From the NCBI RefSeq assembly GCF_018599185.1, contig NZ_JAHFVL010000001.1, positions 806,001 through 870,000 on the forward strand: a stretch of DNA of 64,000 bases, in the 5' to 3' direction. Source of the stretch: Rhodanobacter sp. LX-99 (lineage in GTDB: Bacteria; Pseudomonadota; Gammaproteobacteria; Xanthomonadales; Rhodanobacteraceae). Every line of letters starts with the position of its first letter. Position 1 is the stretch's first letter. Positions 10,301 through 18,756 of the stretch are shown in pieces. The notes below the pieces were generated by a model. It did no database searches, was not told where the DNA came from, and saw only the letters and a list, made by a program, of their open reading frames with translations. Position numbers and translations under genes: made by a program.

Positions 10301-10900
10301 CCGCTGGGCGAGATCGTCGACCGCTACCAGCCGCCGAAGCCGCGCCGGAACGACAACGACGACGGCAACCGTTTCCGCCGCGGTCCCGACACGCCGTGGA
10401 CCGTCGCCGGCATGGTCACCGCCGTGCGCAAGCGCGGCGACAGCGATGCGTTCGTGCGCCTGGAGGACGGCAGCGGCATCATCGAGGTGAGCTTCTTCGG
10501 CGAGCTGTACCAGCAGATGGCGCCGCTGCTGACCCGCGACGAGATGCTGGTCGTGGATGGCGGCCTGCGCATCGACGAATTCTCCGGCGGCGGCTTCCAG
10601 CTGCGCGCGCGCAGCGCCTGCTCGCTGGCCGACGCCTGCCGCCGGCATGCGCGTCTGCTGCAGCTGAAATTGAACGGCATCGGCCCGGGTTTCGTCGAAC
10701 AACTGCAGCACGCGCTGGCCGGCTACCGCGGCGGCCGCACCAGCGTGACGCTGCACGGTTATCGCAACCGCCACGCCCAGGCCGATCTCGAACTCGGCGA
10801 AGGCTGGCGCGTGGAAGCCATCCCGGAACTGCTGCGCGCCGTACGCGCCCTGCCCGGCGTGCAAGCCGCGCGCCTGCGCATCGTCAAGCAGCAGGATTGA
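7361..10900 (+). CDS. dnaE: DNA polymerase III alpha subunit
   Basis: DnaE is the replicative DNA polymerase of the holoenzyme. The 1179-residue protein begins with a PHP domain (HLHLHSEYS), followed by the C-family polymerase core with GPGRGSGAGSLVAW and the catalytic PDFDIDF motif near residue 400, a helix-hairpin-helix region, and a C-terminal OB-fold and tau-binding region. The length fits DnaE1 (about 1160 in E. coli). The ATG at 7361 starts directly at MTVRYTHLHLHSEYS; the longer in-frame start at 7307 adds 18 residues not seen in the family. It lies between rnhB and accA as in related genomes, with a tlpA-like and a yajD-like gene on either side. Confidence 0.97.
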   Translation: MTVRYTHLHLHSEYSLVDSTIRIKALVAACVRDGIPAVALTDDSNMFALVKFYKACSAAGIKPIGGCDLWISAPDDPRPWRLTLLCQDRDGYLNLSRLVSRAWQEGQHGGRALVEAGWLSADASSGLIALLGRDSEVGRIALNQGAEAALAKLRPLARLFSERLYLELTRCGRDGEENWNTAALALAAELGLPVLASNDVRFLKQDDFGAHEARVCINQGRVLADPKRPREYSDQQYLKTPDEMAALFADIPEALENTVELAKRCTLELKFGTYYLPDFPVPEGHDLDSHIRELSRQGLKERLASAPLAAGHTLADYEARLERELDVIVKMGFPGYFLIVADFINWGKQNGIPVGPGRGSGAGSLVAWALKITDLDPLQFNLLFERFLNPERVSMPDFDIDFCMDRRDEVIDYVARKYGRDRVSQIITYGSMAAKAVLRDSGRVLGMGYGQVDKLAKMVPPRPLDLTLSDALGRSEKSKKEPDRVVREFCEAYEQDEDARALVDLALKLENLTRNAGKHAGGVVIAPTPLTDFAPLYCEAGGGGVVTQYDKDDVEAVGLVKFDFLGLRTLTIIDWAVKAINARRAKTGEAPLDISALPLDDPAPYDLLKKAQTVAVFQLESSGMQRMLKDAKPDRFEDIIALVALYRPGPMDLIPSFIARKHGREDVEYPDPRVEPILKETYGIMVYQEQVMQMAQIVGGYSLGGADLLRRAMGKKKLEEMAKERAKFREGAAKDGLSGEKADSIFDLMEKFAGYGFNKSHAAAYALVSYQTAWLKAHYPAEFMAATISSDMDNTDKVVTFLDESKAIGITVQPPDVNASEYMFVAVEPKTIQYGLGAIKGVGQGACESIVAERAHGKYTDLADFCRRVDPSRLNRRVLEALILSGALDALAANRASLMLQLPDAIKAAEQHLRDRQSGQNDMFGAAMGSATPVLEIELPTVPEWPLEQKLQGERDTLGHYLSGHPTDPWKDELAQLSTCPLGEIVDRYQPPKPRRNDNDDGNRFRRGPDTPWTVAGMVTAVRKRGDSDAFVRLEDGSGIIEVSFFGELYQQMAPLLTRDEMLVVDGGLRIDEFSGGGFQLRARSACSLADACRRHARLLQLKLNGIGPGFVEQLQHALAGYRGGRTSVTLHGYRNRHAQADLELGEGWRVEAIPELLRAVRALPGVQAARLRIVKQQD

Positions 10901-10908
10901 CCGGCCGC

Positions 10909-11289
10909 CTACCGTTTGCTGCTGCTCTCCATTATCGCCTTCAGGTCGGCAAACGGATTGCCCGTCGCCGGCGGCGCATCTTCAGCCGCCATCACCCCGC
11001 CACGCACGTGGTCGATATGCCGCGAGTGCTCGTTGTCGTGGCAATACACGCACAGCAATTCCCAGTTGCTGCCGTCCGGCGGGTTGTAGTCATGGTCGTG
11101 ATTGCGGTGGTGCACGGTCAGTTCCTGCAGGTTCGCGCGGGTGAACTCGCGCGCGCAGCGGCCGCACACCCACGGATACATCTTCAGCGCGCGCTCGCGA
11201 TAGCCCAGCTCCCGCTGCTCCGCGTTGCGCCGGGCCTCGGCCACGATGCGGTCGAGCTTGGCGTTGTCGATGACGGGTTTGCTGGGCAT
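10909..11289 (-). CDS. yajD: YajD-like HNH nuclease family protein
   Basis: This is a small HNH-fold protein of unknown physiological role. The 126 residues contain CxxC (VCGRC), the HNH core [17 protein letters not shown], a second [11 protein letters not shown] zinc-binding segment and the C-terminal [10 protein letters not shown] that is typical of E. coli YajD. The start at 11289 (MPSKPVID) is preferred over an upstream in-frame codon at 11340. It runs against dnaE, with eight bases between the two stops, and away from accA. YajD proteins are widespread, but the substrate has not been established as far as I know. Confidence 0.88.
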   Translation of the reverse strand: MPSKPVIDNAKLDRIVAEARRNAEQRELGYRERALKMYPWVCGRCAREFTRANLQELTVHHRNHDHDYNPPDGSNWELLCVYCHDNEHSRHIDHVRGGVMAAEDAPPATGNPFADLKAIMESSSKR

Positions 11290-11393
11290 GGCGTGGATCC
11301 GGCGAAAGCCAAGGGCTCGATGGGGCGGACGATAGCGCAATCGTCCGGCCTGCGGCAGGCATGTGCCGACCCCGTCACAGCCATACGGCGGCG

Positions 11394-11423
11394 TTCTCGC
11401 GTTTTCCTGCGGGACGGTATACT
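11394..11423 (+). promoter_or_regulatory. Probable promoter of accA
   Basis: A -10 hexamer TATACT at 11418-11423 lies 30 bases before the accA start. The -35 at 11394-11399 (TTCTCG, 18-base spacer) is weak. accA is the first plus-strand gene after the minus-strand yajD-like gene, so a promoter is needed here. Confidence 0.5.
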
Positions 11424-11453
11424 GAGCCGCTTCTGTGCCATGAATTGCAGCGA

Positions 11454-12410
11454 ATGAACCCCAACTTCCTCGATTTCGAACAACCCATTGCCGAACTGGA
11501 CGCGAAGATCGAAGAGCTTCGCCATGCCAGCAGCGGCCAGGCGTTCAATATCGACGAGGAAGTCGGCCGCCTGCGCGAGAAGCTGAAGGTCAAGACCGCG
11601 GAAATCTTCCGCAACCTCAACTCGTGGCAAACCACCCAGCTGTCGCGCCACCCGGCGCGCCCGTACACGCTCGACTACATCGGCGTGATCTGCGAGGAAT
11701 TCCACGAACTGGCCGGCGACCGCATGTATGCCGAAGACGCGGCCATCGTCGGCGGCCTCGGCCGCATCAACGGCCGACCGGTGGTGATCATCGGCCACCA
11801 GAAGGGCCGCAACACCAAGGACAAGGTGCGCCGCAACTTCGGCATGCCGCGTCCCGAGGGCTACCGCAAGGCGCTGCGCCTGATGAAGATGGCCGAGCGT
11901 TTCGGCCTGCCCCTGCTGACCCTGATCGACACTCCCGGAGCCTACCCCGGCGTCGGCGCCGAGGAGCGCGGCCAGAGCGAGGCGATCGCGCGCAACCTGC
12001 TGGAGATGGCCGAGCTGAAGGTGCCGATCATCTGCACCGTGATCGGCGAGGGCGGCTCCGGCGGCGCGCTGGCGATCGGCGTGGGCGACCGCACGCTGAT
12101 GCTGCAGTACTCGACCTATTCGGTAATCTCGCCGGAAGGCTGCGCCTCGATCCTGTGGAAGAGCCCGGACAAGGTGAAGGACGCCGCCGAGGCGCTGGGC
12201 ATGACCGCGCCGCGGCTGCTCGAACTGGGCCTGATCGACAAGGTCGTGCGCGAACCGCTGGGCGGCGCGCACCGCAACCCGCGCTCGATGGCGATCCGCC
12301 TGAAGGCGGTGCTGCTGAAGCAGCTCGACGAACTCGAGGCGATGCCTCTCGCCGACCTCCTCGAACAGCGCTACAAGCGCCTGCGCGGCTACGGCGCTTA
12401 CCAGGAATAA
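11454..12410 (+). CDS. accA: Acetyl-CoA carboxylase carboxyltransferase subunit alpha
   Basis: AccA and AccD form the carboxyltransferase that moves CO2 from carboxybiotin to acetyl-CoA, giving malonyl-CoA for fatty-acid synthesis. The 318-residue protein matches the usual length. It starts [12 protein letters not shown] and contains the acyl-CoA binding and oxyanion-hole region [15 protein letters not shown] and the [14 protein letters not shown] segment. An in-frame start at 11361 is ignored because ATG 11454 gives the family N-terminus and follows a TATACT box. A GC-rich hairpin just after the stop may end the transcript. Confidence 0.97.
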   Translation: MNPNFLDFEQPIAELDAKIEELRHASSGQAFNIDEEVGRLREKLKVKTAEIFRNLNSWQTTQLSRHPARPYTLDYIGVICEEFHELAGDRMYAEDAAIVGGLGRINGRPVVIIGHQKGRNTKDKVRRNFGMPRPEGYRKALRLMKMAERFGLPLLTLIDTPGAYPGVGAEERGQSEAIARNLLEMAELKVPIICTVIGEGGSGGALAIGVGDRTLMLQYSTYSVISPEGCASILWKSPDKVKDAAEALGMTAPRLLELGLIDKVVREPLGGAHRNPRSMAIRLKAVLLKQLDELEAMPLADLLEQRYKRLRGYGAYQE

Positions 12411-12412
12411 GC

Positions 12413-12434
12413 GCCGCCGCGGTCACGCGGCGGC
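12413..12434 (+). terminator. GC-rich hairpin after accA
   Basis: GCCGCCGCG pairs perfectly with CGCGGCGGC around a GTCA loop, starting three bases after the accA stop. There is no T-run, so it is at best a weak or Rho-assisted terminator. Confidence 0.45.
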
Positions 12435-12488
12435 CATCACGCACTTGGCGCTACCATCGGCATCACCTTCATGCTGCCGGGATCCGTC

Positions 12489-13229
12489 ATGGCCCACGAC
12501 AAACTTGCGGTACTGATCGACGCCGACAACGCGCGCCCGGCGATCGTCGAGGGCCTGCTCGCCGAGATCGCCAAGTACGGCACCGCGCACGTCAAGCGCA
12601 TCTACGGCGACTGGACCAAGCCCGACCTCAACGGCTGGAAGGAAGTGCTGCTGCGCCACTCGATCCAGCCGATCCAGCAGTTCCGCTACACCGTCGGCAA
12701 GAACGCCACCGACTCGGCGATGATCATCGACGCGATGGACCTGCTCTACGCCGAGCGCTTCGACGGCTTCTGCATCGTCTCCAGCGACAGCGACTTCACC
12801 CGGCTCGCCTCGCGCATCCGCGAATCCGGGCTGACCGTCTACGGCTTCGGCGAACGCAAGACGCCGGAGCCATTCCGTACCGCCTGCGACAAGTTCATCT
12901 ATACCGAGGTGCTCGCCGGGGCATCGGCCAGTACCGCCGAAACCGAAGCCGCGCCCAAGCAGCGCTCGGCGAAGGAACTGCGCGGCGATTCGCACCTGAT
13001 GAACCTGCTGCGCAACGCGATCGAGGCCGCCTCCGACGAGACCGGCTGGGCCGGCCTGGGCGCGATCGGCAGCATCGTCAACAAGCAGTCGCCCGACTTC
13101 GACTCGCGCAACTACGGCTACGCCAAGCTCAGCGGCCTGATCAAGGGCATCGGCCTGTTCGACACCGAGGAGCGCCTGATCGGCAACGGCAAACACATCT
13201 ACGTGCGGCCCCGCGACGGCAAGAAGTGA
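12489..13229 (+). CDS. NYN-domain protein with C-terminal OST-HTH/LOTUS domain (putative RNase)
   Basis: This looks like a PIN-like NYN-domain nuclease linked to an RNA-binding OST-HTH (LOTUS) domain. The 246 residues show acidic NYN positions in LIDADN (Asp11, Asp13), NATDSAMIIDAMD (Asp75) and the SSDSDF motif (Asp100/102). A charged linker at about 145-165 leads to a winged-helix OST-HTH domain at about 166-240 with RNYGYAKLSGLI. The substrate is unknown; these proteins are thought to act on RNA. The start at 12489 follows a GGGA-type site; an in-frame codon at 12471 is possible. The stop overlaps the GTG start of tilS (GTGA), which suggests coupling to a tRNA-modification gene. Confidence 0.88.
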   Translation: MAHDKLAVLIDADNARPAIVEGLLAEIAKYGTAHVKRIYGDWTKPDLNGWKEVLLRHSIQPIQQFRYTVGKNATDSAMIIDAMDLLYAERFDGFCIVSSDSDFTRLASRIRESGLTVYGFGERKTPEPFRTACDKFIYTEVLAGASASTAETEAAPKQRSAKELRGDSHLMNLLRNAIEAASDETGWAGLGAIGSIVNKQSPDFDSRNYGYAKLSGLIKGIGLFDTEERLIGNGKHIYVRPRDGKK

Positions 13230-14527
13230 ACGATCCGCTGCGCCAGCACCTGCACGCCGCGCTGGCGGCAGCGCCGCCGGCTCCGCTGTGCGTGGCGTTC
13301 AGCGGCGGCCCGGATTCCAGCGCTCTGCTGCACGCGCTGGCGCAGTTGCCCGAAGCGCGTGCGCGAGGACTGCGCGCGCTGCACGTCGATCACGGCCTGC
13401 TCCCGGACAGTGCGGCCTGGGCCGCGCACTGCGAACATTTCTGCGCCGCACTGGACGTGCCGTGCGAGGTACTGCGCGTGCAGGTCGACGGCGACGCCGG
13501 CAGGGGCGTGGAAGCCGCCGCCCGCGACGCGCGCTACGCCGCACTGGCTACGTCATTGCGCGACGGCGAATACCTGTTGCTCGGCCACCATCGCGACGAC
13601 CAGGCCGAAACCGTGCTGCTGAAACTGCTTCGCGGCGCCGGGCCGGAAGGGCTGGGCGGCATGCGCGCGCTGCGTCCGTTCGGCCGCGGCCAGTTGTGGC
13701 GGCCGTTGCTGGCGCTGTCGCGGCGGCAACTGCGCGATTACGTCGAGGCACAGCGGCTGGATTGCATCGACGATCCGTCCAACCGCGACACCCGCCTGAC
13801 GCGCAACCAGCTGCGCCACGAAATCCTGCCGCGCCTCCTGCAGCACTGGCCGCAGGCGGTGGATTCGATCCTGCACAGCGCCGCCCTGTGCCGCGCCGCC
13901 GCGGATGCGCTGCAGACGCAATGGCTGGCCGCATTCGATGCGTTGCACGACCCCGCCAGCGGCAGTCTGGACGCCCGTGGCTGGCTGGCGCTGGCTCCGG
14001 CACTGCGCGAACCGCTGCTCGATCACTGGCTGCATGCGCGCGGCCTGTCCGCCCCCACCAGCGCGCAGCGGCGGCAGATCGAACGCCAGTGCGGCGCGCG
14101 TGCGGGCCAGCTGCCGTGCATCCGCTGGACCGGCACCGAACTGCACATCTGGAAAGGCCGGCTGTGGGCCTTGCCACCCGAGCGCGTCGTCGACGCCGAC
14201 TGGCAGGCGTCCTGGCACGGCGAGGCATTGGCGCTACCCGACGGCGGCGAACTGCGGCTGACCGTCGCCGGCATCCGCCTCGCCGGGCCGCTGCAGGTGC
14301 GCCTGCGCCGAGGGGGCGAACGCATCAAGCCGGATGGCGACGCGCATACGCGCGAACTTCGCGACCTGTTCCAACAATCGCGCCTGCCGCCGTGGCAGCG
14401 CAACGCCTGCCCGCTGCTGTATGCCGGCGACGAACTGGTCGCGGTCGCCGACCGCTGGATCAGCACCCGCGGCAGCGCGATTTTCCGCCACGCCGGCGCC
14501 CTGCCGCGCTGGCGTCCGGGGCGCTGA
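13226..14527 (+). CDS. tilS: tRNA(Ile)-lysidine synthase TilS
   Basis: TilS converts the wobble C34 of tRNA-Ile(CAU) to lysidine with ATP and lysine, changing the tRNA from Met to Ile decoding. The 433-residue protein carries the PP-loop SGGPDS at residues 26-31, the GHHRDDQAETVLL motif, and a C-terminal TilS domain ending with the LPPWQRNACPLLY segment. The start is a GTG that overlaps the stop of the NYN gene; the open frame extends far upstream but that part is non-coding shadow of accA and the NYN gene. The length fits the family (about 430). Confidence 0.94.
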   Translation: MNDPLRQHLHAALAAAPPAPLCVAFSGGPDSSALLHALAQLPEARARGLRALHVDHGLLPDSAAWAAHCEHFCAALDVPCEVLRVQVDGDAGRGVEAAARDARYAALATSLRDGEYLLLGHHRDDQAETVLLKLLRGAGPEGLGGMRALRPFGRGQLWRPLLALSRRQLRDYVEAQRLDCIDDPSNRDTRLTRNQLRHEILPRLLQHWPQAVDSILHSAALCRAAADALQTQWLAAFDALHDPASGSLDARGWLALAPALREPLLDHWLHARGLSAPTSAQRRQIERQCGARAGQLPCIRWTGTELHIWKGRLWALPPERVVDADWQASWHGEALALPDGGELRLTVAGIRLAGPLQVRLRRGGERIKPDGDAHTRELRDLFQQSRLPPWQRNACPLLYAGDELVAVADRWISTRGSAIFRHAGALPRWRPGR

Positions 14528-14602
14528 TCCAGGTCACGCCAGGGGTTTTCCGCAGCCCGCGCGGATTGATTCCGGACGCCCGCTGCGCTAGCGTTGCGGG
14601 TC

Positions 14603-14860
14603 ATGGCCAAGACCGCTCCCGCCCCCGGCAAGACCCCGCCCGCCGCCGACTTCGAACACTCCCTCGACGAACTGGAGCAACTGGTCGCGAAGATGGAAGG
14701 CGGCGACATGAGCCTGGACGAATCGCTGGCCTCGTTCGAGCGCGGCATCGGCCTGTTCCGTCATTGCCAGCAGTCGCTGGAGCAGGCCGAACTGCGCGTG
14801 CGCCTGCTGCTGGATCCCGATGCTCCCGACAGCGCCGAACCGTTTGAACCCGAACTCTGA
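14603..14860 (+). CDS. xseB: Exodeoxyribonuclease VII small subunit
   Basis: XseB associates with XseA to form exonuclease VII, which degrades single-stranded DNA to acid-soluble oligonucleotides. The 85-residue protein has the family core [26 protein letters not shown] and a helical coiled-coil-like second half. The ATG at 14603 is preferred to a TTG at 14594. It overlaps or abuts ispA, a common arrangement (xseB-ispA, often followed by dxs). Here dxs is not downstream: the next gene is a convergent DUF4870 protein. Confidence 0.93.
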   Translation: MAKTAPAPGKTPPAADFEHSLDELEQLVAKMEGGDMSLDESLASFERGIGLFRHCQQSLEQAELRVRLLLDPDAPDSAEPFEPEL

Positions 14861-15743
14861 ACTTGGTCCCGCCCTGCAAGCATTGATCCTCCGCGCCGAA
14901 CAGGCGCTGGATCGCAGCCTGCCACCGACCGAACAATCCCCCGCCGACCTTCACCGCGCGATGCGCTACGCCGTGCTTGGCGGCGGCAAGCGGCTGCGCC
15001 CGCTGCTGGTCTACGCCGCCGCGCACGCACTGGGCGAAGACGGTCCGTCACTGGACGCCGCCGCCTGCGCGGTGGAACTGATCCACGCCTATTCGCTGGT
15101 GCACGACGACCTGCCCGCGATGGACGACGACGCGCTGCGCCGCGGCCGCCCGACCTGCCACATCGTGTTCGGCGAGGCAATGGCGATCCTTGCCGGCGAC
15201 GCGCTGCAGGCGCTGGCGTTCGAGATCCTCGCCGACGACACCTCGCGCCAGACCGACACCGCCACCGGCATGGCGATGCTGCGCGCGCTGGGCCGCGCCT
15301 GCGGCGCCGAAGGCATGGCCGGCGGCCAGGCGCTGGACCTGGCAGCCGTCGGCCATCCGCTGACGCTGGGCGAACTGGAGCACATGCACGCCTGCAAGAC
15401 CGGCGCGCTGATCCGCGCCTCGGTGCAGCTGGGCGCACTCGCCGCCGGCGCTGCCGGCGATGTCCTGCAGGCGCTGGACCGCTACGCCCACGCGGTCGGC
15501 CTGGCGTTCCAGGTGCGCGACGACATCCTCGACGTGGAAGGCGAATCGGCGGTGATCGGCAAGACCGCCGGCAAGGACGCCGCCGCCGCCAAACCCACTT
15601 TCCCCTCGATCATCGGCCTCGACGCCTCGCGCGCCCGGCTGGCCGAACTGACCGACGCCGCGCTGGCCGCGATCGCGCCACTGGGCAAGCGTGCCGGGCT
15701 GCTGGAAGAGCTGGCGCTGTACGCCGCCCACCGCCGTTATTGA
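14820..15743 (+). CDS. ispA: Farnesyl/geranyl diphosphate synthase IspA
   Basis: IspA condenses IPP with DMAPP and GPP to make farnesyl diphosphate, the precursor of quinones and undecaprenyl phosphate. The protein shows GGGKRLRP, the first Asp-rich motif in [10 protein letters not shown] and the second in RDDILD. The start is uncertain: ATG 14820 overlaps xseB by 41 bases, while an in-frame TTG at 14844 gives an N-terminus closer in length to E. coli IspA. A strong hairpin terminator follows 20 bases after the stop. Confidence 0.93.
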   Translation: MLPTAPNRLNPNSELGPALQALILRAEQALDRSLPPTEQSPADLHRAMRYAVLGGGKRLRPLLVYAAAHALGEDGPSLDAAACAVELIHAYSLVHDDLPAMDDDALRRGRPTCHIVFGEAMAILAGDALQALAFEILADDTSRQTDTATGMAMLRALGRACGAEGMAGGQALDLAAVGHPLTLGELEHMHACKTGALIRASVQLGALAAGAAGDVLQALDRYAHAVGLAFQVRDDILDVEGESAVIGKTAGKDAAAAKPTFPSIIGLDASRARLAELTDAALAAIAPLGKRAGLLEELALYAAHRRY

Positions 15744-15757
15744 TCGAACCCCGCGCA

Positions 15758-15791
15758 ATGAAAAGGGCGGCTTGCGCCGCCCTCGTTTCAT
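15758..15791. terminator. Bidirectional terminator between ispA and the DUF4870 gene
   Basis: AGGGCGGC-TTGC-GCCGCCCT is extended by ATGAAA/TTTCAT arms on both sides, with a two-base bulge. It sits between two convergent genes and can serve both strands. Confidence 0.75.
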
Positions 15792-15807
15792 CACGCGAAG
15801 CGTTGTT

Positions 15808-16209
15808 TCAGTTGACCAGCCGCAGCGTGAACGGGTAGCGGTAGGTGGTGCCCTCGTTCGCCTTGATCGTGGCGATGATCACGAACACCAGCCAGCCGAT
15901 CGCCAGCACCGCCAGCAGCAGGAAGCCGATCAGGATGAAGCACAGGATCCAGCCCACGATGGCGGCGATCGCCACGGTGATGTTGAAGTTCAGCGCTTCC
16001 TTGCCCTGGTCGTTGACGAACGGCATGGTGTCCTTCTTGATCAGCCAGATCACCAGCGGGCCGATGATGCTTCCCAGCGGAATGATCACGCCGACCAGCG
16101 CGGACAGATGCGCGAACATCGCCCACTGACGCTCTTCGGCGGAAGGGGCCCCGGCCATGGGCGGCTCGTTCGGCGGGGGCGGAATGACAGACTCGGGTGG
16201 AACGCTCAT
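15808..16209 (-). CDS. DUF4870 (Tic20-like) membrane protein
   Basis: This is a small integral membrane protein of unknown function. The 133 residues begin with a Pro-rich cytoplasmic segment, then RQWAMFAHLSALVGVIIPLG (first helix), the conserved stretch INDQGKEALNFN-like (here VNDQGKEALNFNITV), and two further hydrophobic helices ending near the C-terminus. This is the classic DUF4870 layout. The start at 16209 is chosen because AGGAG lies about seven bases upstream; in-frame codons at 16215 and 16281 are alternatives. It is convergent with ispA and upstream of pmbA's 3' end without overlap. Confidence 0.85.
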   Translation of the reverse strand: MSVPPESVIPPPPNEPPMAGAPSAEERQWAMFAHLSALVGVIIPLGSIIGPLVIWLIKKDTMPFVNDQGKEALNFNITVAIAAIVGWILCFILIGFLLLAVLAIGWLVFVIIATIKANEGTTYRYPFTLRLVN

Positions 16210-16341
16210 GCGCATCTCCTTGTAGTCAGAACTTGCGTCGACGGCTCGCCGGCCGCTGGCCGGTTGTGCCGATGCTAGCAAGCCTTGCGCCGCTTTGCCG
16301 CATGAATCTTCGGCCCGGCGGCAATCACCGGAATCCGCGGG

Positions 16342-17724
16342 CTACTCGCCGGCCACCGTCATCCGCTCCAGCAGGATCGAGCCGGTGAGGATGTGCGAGC
16401 GTGCATCGACATCCGTGCCCACCGCGACGATGCCGGCGAACATCTCGCGCAGGTTCGCCGCGATGGTGATCCCTTCCACCGGGTAAGCGATACGGCCGTT
16501 CTCGACCCAGAAGCCGGCCGCGCCGCGCGAATAATCGCCGGTGACGGTGGACACGCCCTGCCCCATCACCTCGGTCACCAGCAGGCCGCTGCCCAGGCGT
16601 TGCAGCATGCCCTCGAAATCGCTGCGCTCGCCGTCGGCGCTGCCTGGCTCCACGATCAGGTTGTGGATGCCGCCGGCATTGCCGGTCGACTGCAGCCCCA
16701 GCTTGCGCGCCGAGTAGCTGCCCAGCACGTAGCGCGCCAGCACGCCGCCTTCGATCAGCGCGCTGTCGCGGGTGGTCACGCCCTCGGCATCGAAGTTGCC
16801 GGAGCCCTGGCCGCGCGGCAGGTGCGGCCGCTCGTCGATGTTCAACCAGGCCGGCATCACCGGCTTGCCGACATGGTCGAGCAGGAAGCTGGCCTGGCGA
16901 TACAGCGCGCCGCCGCTGACCGCGCCGAGCAGGTGGCCGATCAGCCCGCGCGCCAGCTCCGGCGCGAACAGCACCGGGCACTGCCGTGTCGACAGGCTGC
17001 GCGCGCCCATCCGCGCCAGCGTGCGTTCGGCCGCCTTGTCGCCTAGCGCCTGCGCGCTGATGAAATCGCCGGCGGCGCGCACGCTGTCGTACCAGTAGTC
17101 GCGCTGCATGCCGTCCTCGTCGCCGGCGATCAGCGCCAGCGACAGCGAATGCCGCGTGCCGCGCTCGCGCCCCACGAAGCCGTGCGAATTCGCGTACACC
17201 GACAGCCCCTGCCCGGCCTGCACGCTGGCGCCGTCGGAATTGCTGATGCCGGCGTGCGCGCGGCCGGCCGCCTCGATGGCGATGCCCAGCTCGATCGCGC
17301 GCGCGGTGTCGATGTCCCACGGATGCCACAGGTCCAGATCGGGAAACGCTGTCGCCATGCGCGCCGCATCGGCCAGCCCCGCGGCCGGATCGGCCTCGGT
17401 GAAGCGCGCGATCGCGCAAGCCTGGTCCAGCGTGGCCTGGATCGAATCGGGGTTGAGGTCGGCGGTGCTGGCCGAACCCTTGCGCTGGCCGAAGTACACG
17501 GTGAGCCCGAAACCGCGGTCGCGGGTGTGCTCCACCGTCTCCACCTCGCCCAGGCGCACGTTCACGCTGAGCCCGGTGTCGACGCTGGCGGCCACCTCGG
17601 CCTGGCTGGCGCCGGCGGCGCGGGCGCGGCGGATCACGTCCTCGGCCAGCTCCGCCAGGCGGTCGAGTTCGGACTCGCTACGGTCCGGCAGGTTGCGGTC
17701 CTGGCTGATGGCAACTTCGCTCAC
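16342..17724 (-). CDS. pmbA: Metalloprotease PmbA (TldE)
   Basis: PmbA/TldE is the non-catalytic partner of TldD in a heterodimeric protease that cleaves unfolded peptides and matures some modified peptides such as microcin B17, and degrades CcdA in E. coli. The 460-residue protein has the U62 family fold with conserved stretches DRGFGLTVYFGQRKGSAS and a C-terminal GVSTVTGDYSRGAAGFWVENG. It lacks the HExxxH motif, as expected for TldE. The GTG at 17724 follows an AGGAAAG site and gives the usual length; the open frame runs 42 codons further upstream. It is divergent from the DUF1653 and darP genes. Its partner tldD lies 5 kb away at 22685-24124. Confidence 0.94.
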   Translation of the reverse strand: MSEVAISQDRNLPDRSESELDRLAELAEDVIRRARAAGASQAEVAASVDTGLSVNVRLGEVETVEHTRDRGFGLTVYFGQRKGSASTADLNPDSIQATLDQACAIARFTEADPAAGLADAARMATAFPDLDLWHPWDIDTARAIELGIAIEAAGRAHAGISNSDGASVQAGQGLSVYANSHGFVGRERGTRHSLSLALIAGDEDGMQRDYWYDSVRAAGDFISAQALGDKAAERTLARMGARSLSTRQCPVLFAPELARGLIGHLLGAVSGGALYRQASFLLDHVGKPVMPAWLNIDERPHLPRGQGSGNFDAEGVTTRDSALIEGGVLARYVLGSYSARKLGLQSTGNAGGIHNLIVEPGSADGERSDFEGMLQRLGSGLLVTEVMGQGVSTVTGDYSRGAAGFWVENGRIAYPVEGITIAANLREMFAGIVAVGTDVDARSHILTGSILLERMTVAGE

Positions 17725-17830
17725 GTTTGGGCTTTCCTGGGGATTAGACGGGTAGAATAAGCGGTTCGCGACCGCAGGCTCCCGAGTTGGGGGCGCGGCG
17801 GCGAAATGAAAAGAGCTGCGGAGAACGCCC

Positions 17831-18115
17831 ATGCACCCCACCGCCGGCATCTATCGTCACTACAAGGGTCAGCGCTACCGCGTGCTGGGCACCGCGCACC
17901 ACAGCGAAACGATGGAGCCGCTGGTGGTCTACCAGGCGCTCTACGGCGACCACGGCCTGTGGGTGCGCCCCGCCGCGATATTCAGCGAGACCATCGAACT
18001 GGACGGCGAGCCGATCGCCCGCTTCGCGCTGGAACAGGCCGAACTGGACCCTGCCGAACTGGACCCGGCCGAACAAGGCCCGGCCGGGCTGGCCAGCAAC
18101 GACCCGCACGCCTGA
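17831..18115 (+). CDS. DUF1653 family protein with AELDP repeat tail
   Basis: The protein has 94 residues. The first 60 form the DUF1653 fold (GIYRHYKGQRYRVLGTAHHSE, then PLVVYQALYGD and LWVRPAAIF), a small beta-rich domain of unknown role. The C-terminus is an acidic low-complexity tail with the near-tandem units AELDP-AELDP-AEQGP that is not part of the domain. It is divergent from pmbA and 29 bases upstream of darP, probably co-transcribed with it. Confidence 0.87.
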   Translation: MHPTAGIYRHYKGQRYRVLGTAHHSETMEPLVVYQALYGDHGLWVRPAAIFSETIELDGEPIARFALEQAELDPAELDPAEQGPAGLASNDPHA

Positions 18116-18144
18116 TCCACCCGCTTTTCTTCTGGAACGAACCC

Positions 18145-18699
18145 GTGAGCCCGAGCCGCAGCCGCAACCAGACCGAACTCGACGACGAGGACTACGGTCC
18201 CAGCCGCACCCAGCAGCGCCGCGAGGCACTCGCCGTGCTGGTATTGGCGCAGCAACTGGTCGATCTGCAGCCGAGCCGCCTGGCCAAGCTCCCGCTGCCG
18301 GACGACGTGCGCCGCGAAATCGACATCACCCGCCGCATCACCTCGCACGGCGCGAAGAAACGCCAACTCGCCTTCCTCGCCAAGGTGATGCGCCGCTACG
18401 GCGAAGAAGACTTCGCCGCCGTGCGCGCCGAACTCGGCGAGAACCGCGAGAAGCAGCGCCAGGAAACCGCGGCAATGCATCGCCTTGAAGCGATGCGCGA
18501 CCGCCTGGTCGCCGAGGACGAAGCCGCGCTGTCCGAGCTGATCGCCGAGCATCCGCAGGTCGACCGCCAGCACCTGCGTTCGCTGGTGCGCCAGGCGCGC
18601 ATCGAGAAGGACACGCCGAACAAGCCGCCGCGGGCGTATCGGGAGATCTTTCAGTTGTTGAAGGACCTGGCACAGGCGGACGATTCGACCGAAAGCTGA
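18145..18699 (+). CDS. darP: Ribosome biogenesis factor DarP (YjgA, DUF615)
   Basis: DarP/YjgA binds late 50S precursors and promotes formation of the peptidyl-transferase centre. The 184-residue protein is highly charged and mostly helical, with the DUF615 hallmarks PSRTQQRREALAVLVLAQQL, ITRRITSHGAKKRQLAFLAK and the C-terminal LRSLVRQARIEKDTPNKPPRA. It uses a GTG start; the open frame continues upstream in a shadow of the DUF1653 gene. Divergent pairing of yjgA with pmbA is conserved in gammaproteobacteria, which supports the call. Confidence 0.93.
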   Translation: MSPSRSRNQTELDDEDYGPSRTQQRREALAVLVLAQQLVDLQPSRLAKLPLPDDVRREIDITRRITSHGAKKRQLAFLAKVMRRYGEEDFAAVRAELGENREKQRQETAAMHRLEAMRDRLVAEDEAALSELIAEHPQVDRQHLRSLVRQARIEKDTPNKPPRAYREIFQLLKDLAQADDSTES

Positions 18700-18756
18700 G
18701 CGATTCGCCCTACCGCTTATTGCGGAACGCGCGGAGAAACCTGGGCGCCCATCGCC

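Noticed and set aside
7301..10864. 1187-codon open frame on the minus strand
   Set aside because: It is antisense to dnaE and has no domain signature.
7567..11457. 1296-codon plus-strand frame over dnaE and beyond
   Set aside because: It is a shifted frame of dnaE, rich in Arg/Pro/Ala, with no known motif.
11624..13225. Upstream part of the open frame that contains tilS
   Set aside because: It overlaps accA and the NYN gene in another frame; TilS homology begins only at the GTG at 13226.
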